From Dichomitus squalens LYAD-421 SS1 (taxonomy: Eukaryota > Basidiomycota > Agaricomycetes > Polyporales > Polyporaceae): a stretch of 64,000 nucleotides of DNA. Position numbers and translations under genes: made by a program. Below the pieces are notes generated by a model. It searched no databases. It was not told the DNA's origin and worked only from the letters and a program-made list of their open reading frames with translations. The DNA lies in contig NW_006766884.1 of the NCBI RefSeq assembly GCF_000275845.1, positions 1,078,193-1,142,192 of the forward strand. The letters run 5' to 3'. This document shows, in pieces, positions 1-13,969 of the stretch. How positions within the stretch are numbered: position 1 is the stretch's first letter; the number at the start of each line of letters is the position of its first letter.

Positions 1-2
1 AT

Positions 3-77
3 ATCGACGAGGACGGTAGTGCCAAGTTCCTTACTGCTGGAGTGGGCGGCCCAGCATCGGGTCCTTGGAGCCCATGA
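3..77 (+). CDS. possible 3' end of an upstream gene
   Basis: An open frame enters from the left edge at position 3 and stops at TGA 75-77. The 24 codons read as a Gly/Ala/Pro-rich tail ending in GPWSP. The frame uses GC-ending codons as its neighbours do, but it is too short to identify. It could equally be chance. From here to the RRP3 start at 372 I see nothing else, so that stretch would hold the 3' UTR of this gene and the RRP3 promoter. Confidence 0.25.
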   Translation: MDEDGSAKFLTAGVGGPASGPWSP

Positions 78-371
78 TACACCCCTCTAAAATGACTAAT
101 GTACTAGTAACCTTGTGAATGCATATACCTTGTACATCTTGATTGGACACGGAGAACCCGTGAGGACCGCCGCAAATCCTATGCAGACCAAGTTGTTCTG
201 CGAGTCGGCCCGGGGCCGGAGTGATGGGTTTAGAGACGCCCACGCCCCGAAAATGTTTGAAGCGCCCGTGTAATACTTCTGTACGACACCATCTGTCTGC
301 TCTGAGGGCTCCTACCTTCGGTCTTACTATTATCTGACCCCCTCCAAATTCATCAGCCAGCTTTGAAAAAC

Positions 372-1987
372 ATGCCGTCCCCAGAGGAGGCATCCACTTC
401 CAGCTCTCCGGAGCCTCAGGCCATCGCAGCCGCTCCCCCGACCTTCAAGTCTCTGGGGCTCATCGACCCGCTGCTCGAAGCCCTCGAGCAGATGAAGTAC
501 AAAGCCCCGACAGACATCCAAGCTGAGGCCCTTCCACATGCTCTCCAGGGCCGCGACATCATCGGCGTGGCCTCCACCGGATCCGGCAAGACCGCCGCCT
601 TCGCGCTCCCCATCCTGCAGAAGCTCTGGGAGGACCCGAAGGGCCTATTCGCCTGTGTGATTGCGCCCACACGCGAGCTCGCGTTCCAGATCACGCAGCA
701 GTTTGAGAGCATTGGGAGCGCGATGGGTGTACGTTGCGCGACTATCATCGGAGGGGTGGATATACAGTCGCAAAAGATCGCGCTCGCGAAGAAGCCGCAT
801 GTTATTGTTGCGACCCCCGGACGGCTGTTGGAGCATCTGGAGGAGACGAAGGGGTTCAGCCTACGGAGTTTGAAGTTCTTGGTGCGTCAGTCAAGTCAAG
901 TGTCATGAGATGAGAACTCACAGGGTGGGATTGACCGACTGCTAGGTGCTAGACGAAGCCGACAGGCTACTAGACATGGATTTTGGGCCTATACTGGACA
1001 AAATCCTCAAGCTCATCCCCAAGGAGCGGACTACATACCTCTTCTCTGCGACGATGACAACAAAAGTTGCTAAGCTCCAACGAGCGAGCTTGTCCAACCC
1101 GGTCCGTGTAGAAGTGAACTCGAAGTACGTCCCCTCCGTCGTCGGACTTCCCGTCTACCATCTGTTAATCTTTGTTTATAGGTACTCGACTGTTTCTACA
1201 CTGCTGCAATACTACCTCCTCATGCCGCTACCGCAAAAGGATGTACATCTCATTTACTTGGCCAACACGCTCGCGCAAAACTCCATGATCATCTTCACCC
1301 GCACAGTCCACGATGCGCAGCGGTACGCTCCTCACCACTTCCTCTGAGCTTATGGCTGACAGATATGTGTACAGGCTATCTATCATGCTGCGTTCACTGG
1401 GATTCCCCGCCATCCCGCTGCATGGCCAACTGAGTCAGAGTGCACGATTGGGCGCACTTGGCAAGTTCAAGGCAGGCGGTCGATCTATCCTCGTCGCGAC
1501 TGACGTCGCGAGCCGGTAAGTCCTGCTATCTCATTGGACAGAGCCCTGCGCCAACATTACTTTTTACTTCAGAGGTCTCGATATACCTTCCGTAGACATC
1601 GTCATCAATTACGACATCCCCACCCATTCCAAAGACTACATCCACCGCGTCGGCCGCACAGCGCGTGCAGGCCGATCCGGCAAGTCCATCACGCTCGTCA
1701 CGCAGTATGATGTGGAGCTCGTTCTCCGCATCGAGCAGGTCATCGAGAAGAAGATGGAACTCTGGCCAGTCGACAAGGACGAGGTTGCGCTCCTGCGCGA
1801 GCGCGTGGACGAGGCAGGGCGGCTCGCTGCAACGGAGCTAAAGGAGCAGGGGATCAAGGGCGGGCATGGGAAGAAGCGCAAGCGGGGCAGGGAGGAGGGA
1901 GGGGGCAAGGACGATATGGATCGGGACGACGATGTGGTGGAGGCCGGCATACCGAAGATGAACAAGAAGTCGAAGGGGCGGAGGTGA
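372..1987 (+). CDS. RRP3: DEAD-box ATP-dependent rRNA helicase, Rrp3/DDX47 family
   Basis: Exons 372-881, 946-1124, 1182-1322, 1375-1515 and 1573-1987 give 461 aa. All DEAD-box motifs are visible: the Q motif around residue 25-50, Walker A ASTGSGKT (residues 67-74), PTRELA, TPGRL, DEAD (residues 173-176), SAT, ATDVASRGLDIP and [13 protein letters not shown]. The C-terminus is a Lys/Arg-rich tail with KKRKRGR, typical of nucleolar helicases. Established role of the family: 35S pre-rRNA processing for 40S subunit maturation in the nucleolus. The first in-frame ATG is at 372, and the TTG at 363 is not credible as a start. Length matches the fungal family. All introns are 52-64 bp and GT-AG. The choice of Rrp3 over other DEAD-box members rests on the N-terminal FKSLGL and [12 protein letters not shown] contexts and is a confident recognition, not a search result. 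Confidence 0.95.
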
Positions 1988-2038
1988 TGTGCTGTTTTAC
2001 GTGGTTTACGGAGTGTGCGTTCGGAAAATTTTCAATTG

Positions 2039-2985
2039 CTACTTCATAAACATCAGGTCCGAACGCAAGACATATTTCGACCCTTTCTTCACTGGGGAAC
2101 CTTCGTGAAGCAGACAGTCTTGGCCATGGCTGAAGGAACCTGTCAAGCACCCATCTTTTCCACATATGAACTGGTCACCTACCGATGCAGAAGTGCCTGT
2201 CCGCGAGTCAACGGAGGTACGATTGCCTGCCCAGGTCTCCCTCGTTGTTCTTTGTAGAAGACCGTCTGCGGAGACATGCAGCCAGGAAGTACGTCGAGTA
2301 TCGGAAACACGTACCTCTCCCCCCTCTACCCCATCTTGGGCTCCAGTCAAATAAATGAGTAGCGTCCACTCAGACTTTGCTCCCGTCTCAGTATCTCGGA
2401 CAGAATCGTCATAGTGGGGTCCAAAGTATTGGCCTGTCGTGTATTTGTACAAGCGTATGTTCGAGTTGCACGAATGCGCCGCGCGAGCCGTCGCGCCCGC
2501 AGGCTTCTTGACCCACGCCGGATACGGAAACTCAGGTAGATGCGGCGCGAGCACAGCGTACAGCTTCTGCGCGAAGTCTATGGATGGTATGGATATACGC
2601 TCTGTCGGCGGGCAGCTGCTCAGTTCACCGGGCTGGGCGGAGGGCACAGTCTGCAGACGCACGGTTCACCCGGTCAGCCTCTCCCTTCTTCTTGGGTGGT
2701 GTAAGCTCTAGAGGGAGGCCGTCAATGAACTTCACATATGTCTTGCATTCTTCCGGAGAGAAGAAGTCCTGTGAATGAGTTTAGTCGGTGTTGCATGAGA
2801 CCACCCGGCGGGTGTGCCACCATTCAGAGAACTCGAACACCGACATCAATCAGGAGAATCTGGTCTTCGATCAGAACACGACACTGTAGCTCTTCCTTAG
2901 GTGCTATTGGTGGAAAATTGAACTGAGGTGGCTTGCTTGGTGGCTTGGTGGCAGCAGCAGGGGGAGCACGAGCTTTCTTGGCCAT
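2039..2985 (-). CDS. 2OG-Fe(II) oxygenase, prolyl 4-hydroxylase type
   Basis: Exons 2985-2845, 2768-2663, 2601-2315, 2265-2183 and 2129-2039 give 235 aa in one frame. The N-terminus is Lys/Ala/Pro-rich (MAKKARAPP). The iron site shows as H145-Y-D147 in the context YFGPHYDD, with a distal His near 214 in LLHEGSP and a basic 2-oxoglutarate contact downstream in KGSKYVLRSD. A block LPLELTPPKKKGEADRVN precedes the core and is typical of small fungal P4H-like proteins. The reaction is Fe(II)- and 2-oxoglutarate-dependent hydroxylation; the substrate is unknown. There is no signal peptide, so a cytosolic or nuclear site is inferred. The first intron donor is ambiguous by a few bases (GTCGGT or a nearby GT). 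The gene is tail-to-tail with RRP3, with about 50 bp between the stops. Confidence 0.85.
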
Positions 2986-3080
2986 GGTGGTATGGAATCA
3001 AGACGCCAAGCCTCCGAGAAAGTCGGACCCACTACTCAGATATTGACCATACTATCTGACTACAGCATGTAACGAGTGAA

Positions 3081-3174
3081 GTCACTTTGCCGGAGTGGTT
3101 AACGGGATCGCCTGCTATTGATAGCTGCCAGCGGTTGGGCTTTGCCCGCGAGTGTTCGAATCGCTCAGGTGACG
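3081..3174 (+). tRNA. tRNA-Ser(GCT) with a 12-nt intron
   Basis: The acceptor stem pairs GTCACTT (3081-3087) with AGGTGAC (3167-3173), and G3174 is the discriminator base. The T arm is GAGTG-TTCGAAT-CGCTC. A long variable arm with GGGCTTTGCCC marks a class II tRNA, and the overall sequence resembles fungal tRNA-Ser. The anticodon stem pairs ATCGC with GCGGT. The loop reads CTGCTA followed by a short insert and a final A, which gives anticodon GCT (codons AGC/AGU) with an intron of about 12 nt one base 3' of the anticodon. A T-run follows at once (GCTTTTT), a good RNA polymerase III terminator. It sits between the divergent-side 5' end of the 2OG oxygenase and the 3' end of CMR1. Confidence 0.88.
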
Positions 3175-3376
3175 CTTTTTAGCAAGGACCCCGCTCAACT
3201 GGGGTCTTGCTGAGAACCCAGCATTCGAACATATGATATGCCAAAGAGTACGATGGGAAACAATATAAGGAAGGACGTAGGTGTGCTGGACCGAACTAAA
3301 AGATATATACTAGATGGCTACACAAGATGATCGTAACATCCAGGAGTACATGTGTACAGAGAGTACCTACATCCAG

Positions 3377-5607
3377 CTACACCTCTGGGGCCCATAGAAC
3401 GCATCGCCCACTCGCATTACCTGACGCCACGCGCTCAACAATGCTCGGGTGAGAGCAAGTGACTGCTTGCACGGCAGTGATCCTGCGACGCAGGACAATC
3501 AGCACAAGGAGATATATGATTGGAAACGGGACCTACTTCGACCGGTCTGCAAGCTTAGCGATGTGATCGCCCTTGCAGGAGTAGATATCAAGAGAGTGAT
3601 CCATGTTCCCAATCTGTGCATGAGTTTGGCGTCAATACCAATACCTTCGTCATCCGAGGGTTCGAACAGGGCATACCGTGAAGTGGGGATAAACGTCAGG
3701 ATTCGGGGTCCACTGCGCTTTGAGGATGGTAAGCCATTTGCCCTGTCGGACGGACGAAACGCATCAGAGCTGGACCGAAATACATTAAACAAGTTTGGGC
3801 GAACGAACGGTCTGGCAGTTGTGCTTGATCTGGCTGAAGGGTCGAGACGACGGGAAGGGCGCGTCCTTGTCGAACAGCGAGGGCTTGACATCCCACACTT
3901 GTAGAGCGAGAGTGAGCGCAGGCATCCGAGGCTCGTGATGATGATGGACTCACGTCTGATCGTGTCGTCGTAGCTTGTGCTGACAATCGACCGTCCCCTG
4001 GGGTCCCAGTACGCGGAGCTGACGGACTTGCCGTGTGCCCAGCGCGCGCGCACGGTAGACTGTCCCCTCTTCGTCGCCATGAGCTTGTCAATGGCCTCGG
4101 CGTCGACCTCACTTGGGTGGGAAAAGACGCTGGCTTCCCGGGTCTTCCGCTTGGACGGGGACCGAGGGGTCGATGGCCCAGGGGAGTTGGGTGCGGAACG
4201 GAGAGACCGGCCGCTGAGCGTTTCCAGCATACGTGTATCCCATACCCTAGGAGGATACATTAATTGTAAAGAAAGCCACGGCTAGAAGGTCACGTACTTC
4301 AGGTCTCGGGTGTTTGAGGCGGTGACCAAGAAGTGTGGACGGACGGGGTTGACGCTGACGCTGCCTATCTTCTGCTCCGACAGAATGTATCGCTTCGCAT
4401 GGTTACGCCCTGCTCGAAGATCCATGTGCGTCATGCCCCCAGCTGCGTCTGAAATCCACATTTCGTGCCCGTACGGTGGAAGATCTACGCAGGTGATGAG
4501 GGTGTCCTCCGTTGCGTATAATTCCGACGAAATGCCAGAAGCCAGTGACAACGTGCGGATTGTGCAGTCGTACGCGCTGGTGTATACCTAGAGAGGGCAA
4601 GCATGAGATACGTGATGCAATAAAGGTAGGGCCACTCACGCTAAAAGCATCGATGGGATCGAACTTGACGCATGATATACTGGATTTAGATGTTGCGGGC
4701 CAGTGCATCTGCAGACGCCAGTACTTCCCTCCCTCCCGGTCCTCAGGAGGTGTGGGATCCTCGTCATCGTCTTCAGGCTCGTCCACAGGCGCACGTGCGT
4801 CCCAGATACCGAGTTGTCCATGCTTGTCTAGGCCGTATGAGATAGCGAGCTTCGAGAACGGAGGGAGTGCTTACCTCCGAAGAATACGAGGTCTTTCGTC
4901 GGCTCGGGGTGGTATGCAGCACAGTAGATCCTATCATGCGTGACTTTGGCCCGCGCAATGATCTTGAGCTTCCCCAACTTCTTCTTAAGCTCCGTGACCT
5001 CTCCTTCTTCCTTCTTGTCGTCATCGAAGACGAACGCGTCGTCTCCGCTGGTGCCCTTTGGACGCGGCGTTTTCAGCACAGCCTGGAAGGTGGACCGCAG
5101 ATTCGACAGTTCTTTGGAATGGTCGTCTTCCACGAGCGTTTCCAGGTCGAGTTCGTTGTGCCTAGGTCTCTTGGCTTCTCGCTCGCGTTCGGCGGCTTCG
5201 AGACGCTCCTCCTCTTCCTTCCGTCTTCTCTCCTCTTCTTCGCGCTACTGACGCCATTCACAATTGTTCCCTGCTTGCCAAATGAACACGACGTACCTCG
5301 CGCTTGCGCTTCGCCTGGGGGGACTCGTTCGGGTCTACTGGACCTCTTCTCAGCCTCGTAGACTGTCGGGTGGGCCTGGCTGGTTCCTTGGGCTTCTTTG
5401 CGCGTGGTTGGACAGGCTTGGCAGACTTTGGAGCCTGTTTCACCGACTTGATTGCAGACGCTGCATCTGCGAGGCCGAGCTGGATGAGGAGCTCGCGGTT
5501 CCTGGCGATGGTCGCCTGACGCTCCTGCTCGCTGAGATACGGCGATTTCAGTGGTGATACCCTACCGCAGCTGCCCTCTGGACTCACTAGTCGTCAGAGT
5601 CTGACAT
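3377..5607 (-). CDS. CMR1: WD40 DNA-damage-binding protein Cmr1/WDR76
   Basis: Ten exons close in frame to 577 aa: 5607-5588, 5531-5297, 5244-4875, 4827-4640, 4587-4298, 4246-3954, 3897-3809, 3742-3677, 3613-3537 and 3482-3377. The first exon is only 20 nt and encodes MSDSDDY. The N-terminal third is a Lys/Arg/Glu-rich coiled stretch (RNRELLIQLGL, then an E/R-rich helix), followed by a WD40 propeller with repeat ends such as HGQLGIWDAR, LKVWDTR and LWDV. The C-terminus ASGNASGRCVLWAPEV is diagnostic of the Cmr1 family. Known role: a nuclear protein that binds UV-damaged DNA and collects at intranuclear quality-control sites after replication stress. Between repeats there is a Ser/Pro/Lys-rich insertion (TPRSPSKRKTRE) that looks phosphorylatable. 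Its promoter shares the ~250 bp after the TRAPPC10 stop. Confidence 0.93.
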
Positions 5608-5857
5608 ATTCGTTCACGTTCGTCTGAGAGCGATGTGGTAGTGATAAGGTAGGGAGGCCAGACAGGAGGGAAGAGTGACAAGAACAACTTGAACAAGAAT
5701 CCGCCGATCCTGGCCACCTCGGTACCGCGTCGTCCGCGTCAAATCGTGGCGCGTCATGTCACACAGCCGTCACCCGTGACCATTGGCGTCCACCGCGCTT
5801 AGCAAGGCCAGGGGAGAAATGCGAATAAATTACAGCCCCAAAAAGGGACATCCATGT

Positions 5858-8800
5858 CTACATGCTGGTATTCGTGCCCATGTTAACCACAAACGTGCTC
5901 CTGCCACCTCGGGGCAGCACAAGCACCTTTTCCGCTCCATGCACCTCGTACGTCTCGCAGCTGGGCACCACACTCGATCGCATTCTGTGCTCCCCCGGAA
6001 GCGGCAGTGCATTCACGCCGACCTTGGGAAGAGCAAGCTCGCCATGATGGAGCGCTATGAGGGTCACTGGCGTGCTGAATATCTCGCCATCCTGCATGAC
6101 CGCGTCAGCAGGACGAGAGGCGAGGTACGATCGACGACAAACATACCTTTGCCACGAAGTCGCCTCTCTTGCGCCCGCTGACCAACCAGTCCTGTGTCAA
6201 GTCCTCGATGTCATACCGCATGTTGTAACTCTGGACCCTCGTGTCCTCAGGTGGCGCCCAGTGGAAGGACGTCTTGATCGTGAGCAGTGCCGAGATCGGC
6301 TGCCCGGCGTACAGCGGACGTGTGCGTTTCTCCGCCTTCTCGACCTCCGCGGAGAATGGGTTCTCCAAAATCTGCAGGCGCGCAGAAGCAAGGATCTGTG
6401 AAGAGAGGCGTCGGCCTCACGGGACGCTGTGTGGGTCGTGCAGCGATGCGCACGCACATGTATCTGGGGCACGTCCACCGGGATCACGATGTCTCTCCAT
6501 TCGCCGAACGACGTTGGAGACCGCTTCCGGTTCAGCTTCTGCGTGATGCGTTAGATGTCATGCCGTGCTATCGGTGCAGTCGGGATCCCCTTACCTCCAT
6601 CACTTGACGCAGCCCGGCTCCAAACTCGTCCTCCGTCAAAGTGACGCCGGGAACCGCGAGCTCACCAGTAACACCGTACAGTTCTACCCAGCTCGCATTT
6701 GTCTCCAACGCTTGTATGAGCTTGTCGGTGAGGTCCTGCCTGTGAGGTTCTAGCGGTAGCTGTTCGGACACGACTTCCGAGACAGCGATCTCAATCAACG
6801 ACTCGACCTCTACATGTGGAGGGTTAACACGATGCTTGAGCCACTTGCGGAGCTTCGTACCTTCGCGAAGCATGCGGTAGGTGATCTTGAGCTTCAAACC
6901 TTCCCGTGCTATAGCGCCCCATCAGCACCCCGATTCCTGCTGGAATATGTCTAGTCTCATACCTGTGCCCTTCTCCGAATCCATCTGGAACAAGAACCGC
7001 CCTGGTTGCTGGGGCGTGAGGGTCTGCAGCTCAAGTTAGACAAACGCTGCCAACGTCGTCTGAATACGTTGACGTACAACAATACCGGGCTTCTGGCCAA
7101 CGCAGCTCTTCACTCTGACCCCAGTAGTCTCCGAATCAGACAAAAGCTGGGCAGAGCGCACACGAACGTGCTGATGCGTCTTGGTCGAGAGCGTGAAGGC
7201 AGTGAAAAGCCTGTATAGGGCAATGAGCCCCGTTCCGTGCGCACGACCAGTACACCTACCTTGTGCCGCGGAAGAAGTCTTGCACGTTAATCTCCACCGG
7301 CAGCCCGGTGGCCACCACCCGGCTCAGACGCAATGTCCTCGTGATGTCAGGTTCGGTGGTCGTCACATAGTCGACGGTGATATTAATTCTCTGAGATGCG
7401 ATGAGCCTTTGTCTCTACATAAAGGAAAGGTGCTGATCACCATATATGCGTACGCCGACGCATCAGAGTGCGGCACGGCTGCGACGACCGTTTGCCCTGC
7501 CTTGAGGTCAAGGAAGGTCAGTGCCTGCGCGTCGGTGCGTATAGCAGGCGTGTCTGGTCTGACGTCAGTGCATCCATCCCAGGCATCTCGATGCCCTGAT
7601 TACACGCACCCTCTCCGATCAATTGCGTATCTTCATATTGAAACTTGATCCCAGACGGTGCACTCAGCTTCACAGACGCCGTAGCAACCTCGTTGCGCCC
7701 AGTGGAGAGCAAGACTCGGATCCTCGACATCGTACCGAGCTCAACTGAGATGGGTTATCAGCAAGTCGCAATGTGATATTACCTCAAACACGTACTCAGA
7801 GGGGGCTGTTTGAGCCTGACGTCCAGTGCCCGCGCATCTTTCGGGATGTACACAAGCGTCGGCATGTTGCCAGCCTTGATCTGCTTGGGCGTCTTGGAGT
7901 GTCTCCACTGGAAGAGCAAGCGGGGCATGGATATCTGAGTGTTGGCCAGGGCATACGTGCCCATTGCAGATGACTGTCGTGCCGCATTTCAGCCAAAGAG
8001 CCCCGCCGCGCGGCCACAAGCCACTTACTGGGCAGAAGAGCGTGAGCTCGGTGCGTCCGGGAGCGATGCTGGACACTTTCGCGGTGAACGTGATCTGACT
8101 GTTCTCCCGCCCGGTGAGTTGCAGGCGCACTTCTTCCGCAGGCACGTCCTAGAGCCACCGTCAGTATATCTGCACCGCGTGGGCACGCAGTACTTACGCA
8201 TGGCAGCCTATTATTGACGACAACCTGTAGCAGGGCTCCATCACGGCTCTCGGCCAACTTCGCGTGGGGCTCCACGAGCGACACGGACAGCGCCGGATGA
8301 TCGGGGAACGGCGTGTCTGTGCGACAGCGACCAAGAAAACTCTTCAGCACCCGGATCCTTCAAGCCTCGTTATGCGCTCACCGTTGTCGAGGGTCTGGGC
8401 CGCCTCCTTCAGAGCCGCGACAAGCTTCTCGACGTACGCTTTGCAGTCCTCCTCGCTCAGGAGCAGGTCCTTTCCGCCGTCGTCCACGTACGCTCTGAGG
8501 AAGTGCAACAGGACGTGTATCCACTCCCTGTCCTTCGGCTTCTCGGCGGCCTCGTGGATGCTGAGCGCGCGGTTCAGCATGTATGCTTCCATTGACGTCC
8601 AGCCGTGCGGGGAGTAGTGCGCAGGCAGCGACGTATACGTCTGCAGCGCGTTTACCAGGCGGCCCCGATGACTACGGGGGGCTCACATCAGCAACCGACG
8701 TTCGGGGAAGCCGCGGCATGGGAAGGAGTGGGGACGCACATGTCGAGCGCAGCGAGCGAGCCGTGCAGCTTGAGCGCGAACTTTCGGCGGCCCGCGCTTG

Positions 8801-10459
8801 CGTACAGCTCGATGGCGCGATTGGTGACGTTCACGTAGAGTTCGTAGAGCGTGTCCTGATCCTCCATGGAGGAAAGGAGCTCCGTCTTGGTGATCGTCAT
8901 GGAGCCACGCTTCGTCTTGGGGTCCTTGTCCGCAGGATCGAATGTTGACGGGAGTGCGAGGGAAAAGGGAGGCTTGTTGGGGAGGAACCCTGTAGCAATG
9001 CCGAGGACGTCCAACTTGTAGGCGTGGGCATGAGCCAGGGACTCCCACTGTGGATGGTCATGACGCACCTGTTGCCGTGCTAGCTCAAGCAGTTCACCCT
9101 TGGCGGCGTTGAACGCGGATAGCGCAGCCTTATCCAATGTCAGCCTCTTCGCCCATTCATCACTTTGGTCTACGACGCTCAAGGCAGAGGAGTATATCCA
9201 AGACTCGATGAAAAACGGAGGTAACGTGTTCTGCGACCTCTCTCATTAGCGGCAATTCTGCAAGACAATGCATCGCACTTACCTCTACATCTCGTAACGT
9301 TCTGGAGAAAGTACTGAGGAACGAGGCCGCTTTCCGACAGAGCTCTTCCATATCCCCGATTTTGCTCAGAAGAATACATTGCCTTGCCAGGAGGTATACT
9401 CGGAAGTCGAAGACGGATATGGTGTTCGCAAGGATGAGGTCACGATATGGCTTCTTCGTGACCGACAGAAGGGGGGACGAATCGTCTGTGGGCATGGGAG
9501 TGATGAGCGCGCCAAACCATGACAGGTTCTTCTCCCGGAGAACTTGGAAGAAGATAGACTCGAGCTCGTAATATTGCTGCAGTGCATCTTCGTGTAGGTT
9601 CATTCCCTCAAGGGAGCTTGCGACGCTTTCCTGAATGCAACTAGTGAGCCAAACCTACCCAGTGGTGGTAGCTCGACACTGCGTGACATACCTTCAGGAT
9701 GAAGAACGTACAGAAGTTCCATCCTGGCATTTGCCTTTGACCCTCTGATCGTTTCACTTCCTCTTCCCGCTGCGCTAGAGCTGCATCGAATGAAGATAGG
9801 ACGCCCTCCTTGATCTTGGAGATGGTATCTGCCCATACAGCGGGATTGTCCTTCTCCGCCGACCAGACGAGCTGGACACACCTAGCATATAGCTATGAAC
9901 CGCATGTCTCAGGAAACCTTGCCCCTAACCCACCTATCTTTCTTGTCCAGATTGAAATCCGCTTTCACTTTGTCAAGCACGGACGTCTTCATCTGGAACA
10001 GCCTGCCTTGCGCGACGCTCTGATCCGGCCGTACAACATGGATGATGAGCCATTCTTGGTTTTTGCGCGTGCTCACAGACGCGTGCCATTCTTTGAGCTG
10101 CTTGCGGACAGTGGTACGGTAGACTTCACTGTCCTTCAAGTTACTGAGTATGGGCTAAAACATTGGAGACAGGTGGTGCAATTCACCTCGCAAGTAAAGA
10201 TATACAGGTGAAGCAACGGTTTCTCTAACACTGACTGAGGTATTTGCGAAGCAGCCTGGTCCTCCCTGAGCATCTCAAACGGGACGAGCTTCACGTCCAA
10301 CTCCTGGATGGACCGTAACGCATTTCTTGATGTGGACTTCCAGTGTAAGTTTCGGAGGGGAAGCTGCGAGACTAGGGAGTTCTGGATCTGTTTCCAATGG
10401 TCCGTGGAGAGGAAGACGATTGGTCCTGAATAGGTTATCGTTACCCGCTGCGCGGACAT
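5858..10459 (-). CDS. TRS130: TRAPP II complex subunit TRAPPC10 / Trs130
   Basis: I resolved 19 exons that close to 1202 aa: 10459-10187, 10133-9934, 9881-9692, 9630-9283, 9230-8740, 8671-8382, 8316-8198, 8148-8029, 7973-7796, 7744-7610, 7553-7441, 7390-7260, 7210-7078, 7023-6963, 6908-6861, 6809-6595, 6538-6458, 6395-6147 and 6091-5858. N-terminal markers are FLSTDHWKQIQNSLVSQLP and RKNQEWLIIHVVRP. The middle has NLSWFGALI and ISVFDFRVYLLARQC, all typical of Trs130/TRAPPC10. The C-terminal ~450 residues are beta-rich, as in the family. Role: a subunit of the TRAPP II complex, the exchange factor for Ypt31/32 (Rab11) at the late Golgi. No signal peptide or TM segment is seen; the protein is peripheral. 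It is head-to-head with the FAR-17a gene across 479 bp. Introns are all 47-74 bp GT-AG. Confidence 0.93.
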
Positions 10460-10938
10460 GATGCGCGGAAGGAACTGGCGGTTTCGACAAGAGAAGGGCG
10501 CGACCGTTGTATCATATGGGAGCCTCCCGCGTCAGTGCGTACGCCACGCTGTCTACACGAACCCGCGTGTACTTGCGCCGTAGAGTGTTCAACAGCGCGC
10601 GAGGTGAGGATATAGACGACTTTGCTCCGAGAGCGAGGGATGCGAGATGCGGGGCTGGAAGGAGATTACACGGGCGCTTGCGAGTATCTCCGAGCTTTGG
10701 GTGTGGACGGACGTCATCGCCTGCATGTCACTCGACCGCGAAAACAGCCAATGGACGAGCTCCTTGATGCCGCAGGCCGTAGTCATCAGCCTTCTCCCCG
10801 AGCACACATAGCATGTCATCCTTCTTGACCGTCGTCGTTCCCCTCCGCCGATATCCGTGATGGATGTGTTCCCAGTACTATAAACTTCCATCCGTCATTC
10901 ACCGCCTGAATATCACCCCGTCCTCTCCGCTCGTAACC
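10460..10938. promoter_or_regulatory. shared divergent promoter region
   Basis: These 479 bp lie between the start codons of TRAPPC10 (left, minus) and the FAR-17a/AIG1-like gene (right, plus) and must hold both promoters. CCCAGTACTATAAACTTCC at about 10870 contains a TATAAA-like element some 60 bp before the right-hand ATG. I see no coding potential here and no other recognisable site. Confidence 0.5.
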
Positions 10939-11842
10939 ATGTCTGCGACCGTCAACATCTTCCCATTTCTCTTGCACACGACCGCCGCCGCCGTCATGGT
11001 CTACGGGTATCTCAACCTTCCAGACATGGTGGCCAACGTTCCCATGCATAACATGAAGGGCGGTCACTTTCAGTTCCTGACAATCCAAGGGTATGTTCGT
11101 TTCCGCCTGCCTCTTGACGACAGCCACCTGACAACAAGTCGCAGGCTTTGTGTGGCATGCATTACCATGGTGCTTAGCATCGGTTGTGATTTGTTCCCCT
11201 TCTCTAGTGAGTGGCAACTATCTTGGAACGCTTCGCCTAGCATTCAACGTCCGTCCGTAGAATTGCTCCGAGCAGCCAAGCGTGCTTTCCTCATGAGTGC
11301 CCTCCCGGTATGCCTCACCGTGCCCTCGTTGCCTCCCATGCTCACTTATTGCCATATGCAGCTCGCTGTTGTGATCTCCGTCATTTACTGGACGCTCCTC
11401 TTGTGCATGCCGCACATGATTCTCATGGGTCCTCCCAACTCGGAGAGGGAGCCTTCATCATCGAGTACCCTCCCCGAACCGGAGCGATTACCTCTGCAAC
11501 TTGACCTCGCACTTCATGCCGCTCCCGCAATTGCTTTGATCGTCGACTTCTATTCCTTCGAAGACAAGTACACGAAGTTCGTTAGTCGGTACGGTTCACT
11601 CATCCTCGCTTCCGCTTTGGGAACTTGGTATGCCTGCTGGGTGGAATACTGTGCGAGCTACAATGGCATGTGTGCGTATCTTATTTCTTCTGCTGCTTCT
11701 TGGGTCCTGCGTGCTGACCTCGTCAGCAGTCCCGTACCCCTTCCTTACCAACAGTCCATTTAACGTGCGTGTAGCAATATATGCGGGAGCCTCGCTTTTC
11801 GCCGCCGTGTCTTTCATGGTCATCAATGCTCTGCACCCATGA
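10939..11842 (+). CDS. FAR-17a/AIG1-like integral membrane protein
   Basis: Exons 10939-11090, 11145-11206, 11261-11307, 11362-11671 and 11730-11842 give 227 aa. The protein has several hydrophobic segments: LLHTTAAAVMVYGYL near the N-terminus, CITMVLSIGCDLFPF, VVISVIYWTLLLCMPHMIL, ALHAAPAIALIVDF, LILASALGTWYACWVEY and a last one in VAIYAGASLFAAVSFMVI. This six-segment pattern with HFQFLTIQG after the first loop and YPFL near the end fits the androgen-induced gene 1 (AIG1/ADTRP) family. Human members hydrolyse fatty acid esters of hydroxy fatty acids using a membrane-embedded Thr and His. The ALHAAPAIALIVDF His and the conserved Thr of HFQFLT are candidates. The fungal function is not established. 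The location is probably the ER membrane (inference). Confidence 0.85.
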
Positions 11843-12140
11843 TACATTTATGCAGTGCCTATTCCTGAGAACCAATGCTACGTTACATCCTGTGATACTA
11901 CATAATCTGCTATACCTGCTCTCTCTGATCGTGTGATAATATGTCTCTAAGTTCTTTCCCATCCGGGTCAATGAAGCGCCCACCACGCGTCGCGCTGGAC
12001 GCGCGATCTACGCGAGTCATACTGAGATCGAGATCTGAGATGCTATTCAGATTTCTCGACGCTGGCCCTCTTCTCCACTTTCATCCCCGCACGCACCCGC
12101 CGGCATTTCCTCTGCGCACAAGCCCTACGAGCAGGCAGAC

Positions 12141-13969
<1,829 letters not shown>

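Noticed and set aside
2015..2257. Plus-strand gene downstream of RRP3
   Set aside because: It is the antisense shadow of the last exons of the 2OG oxygenase, which has a complete conserved model.
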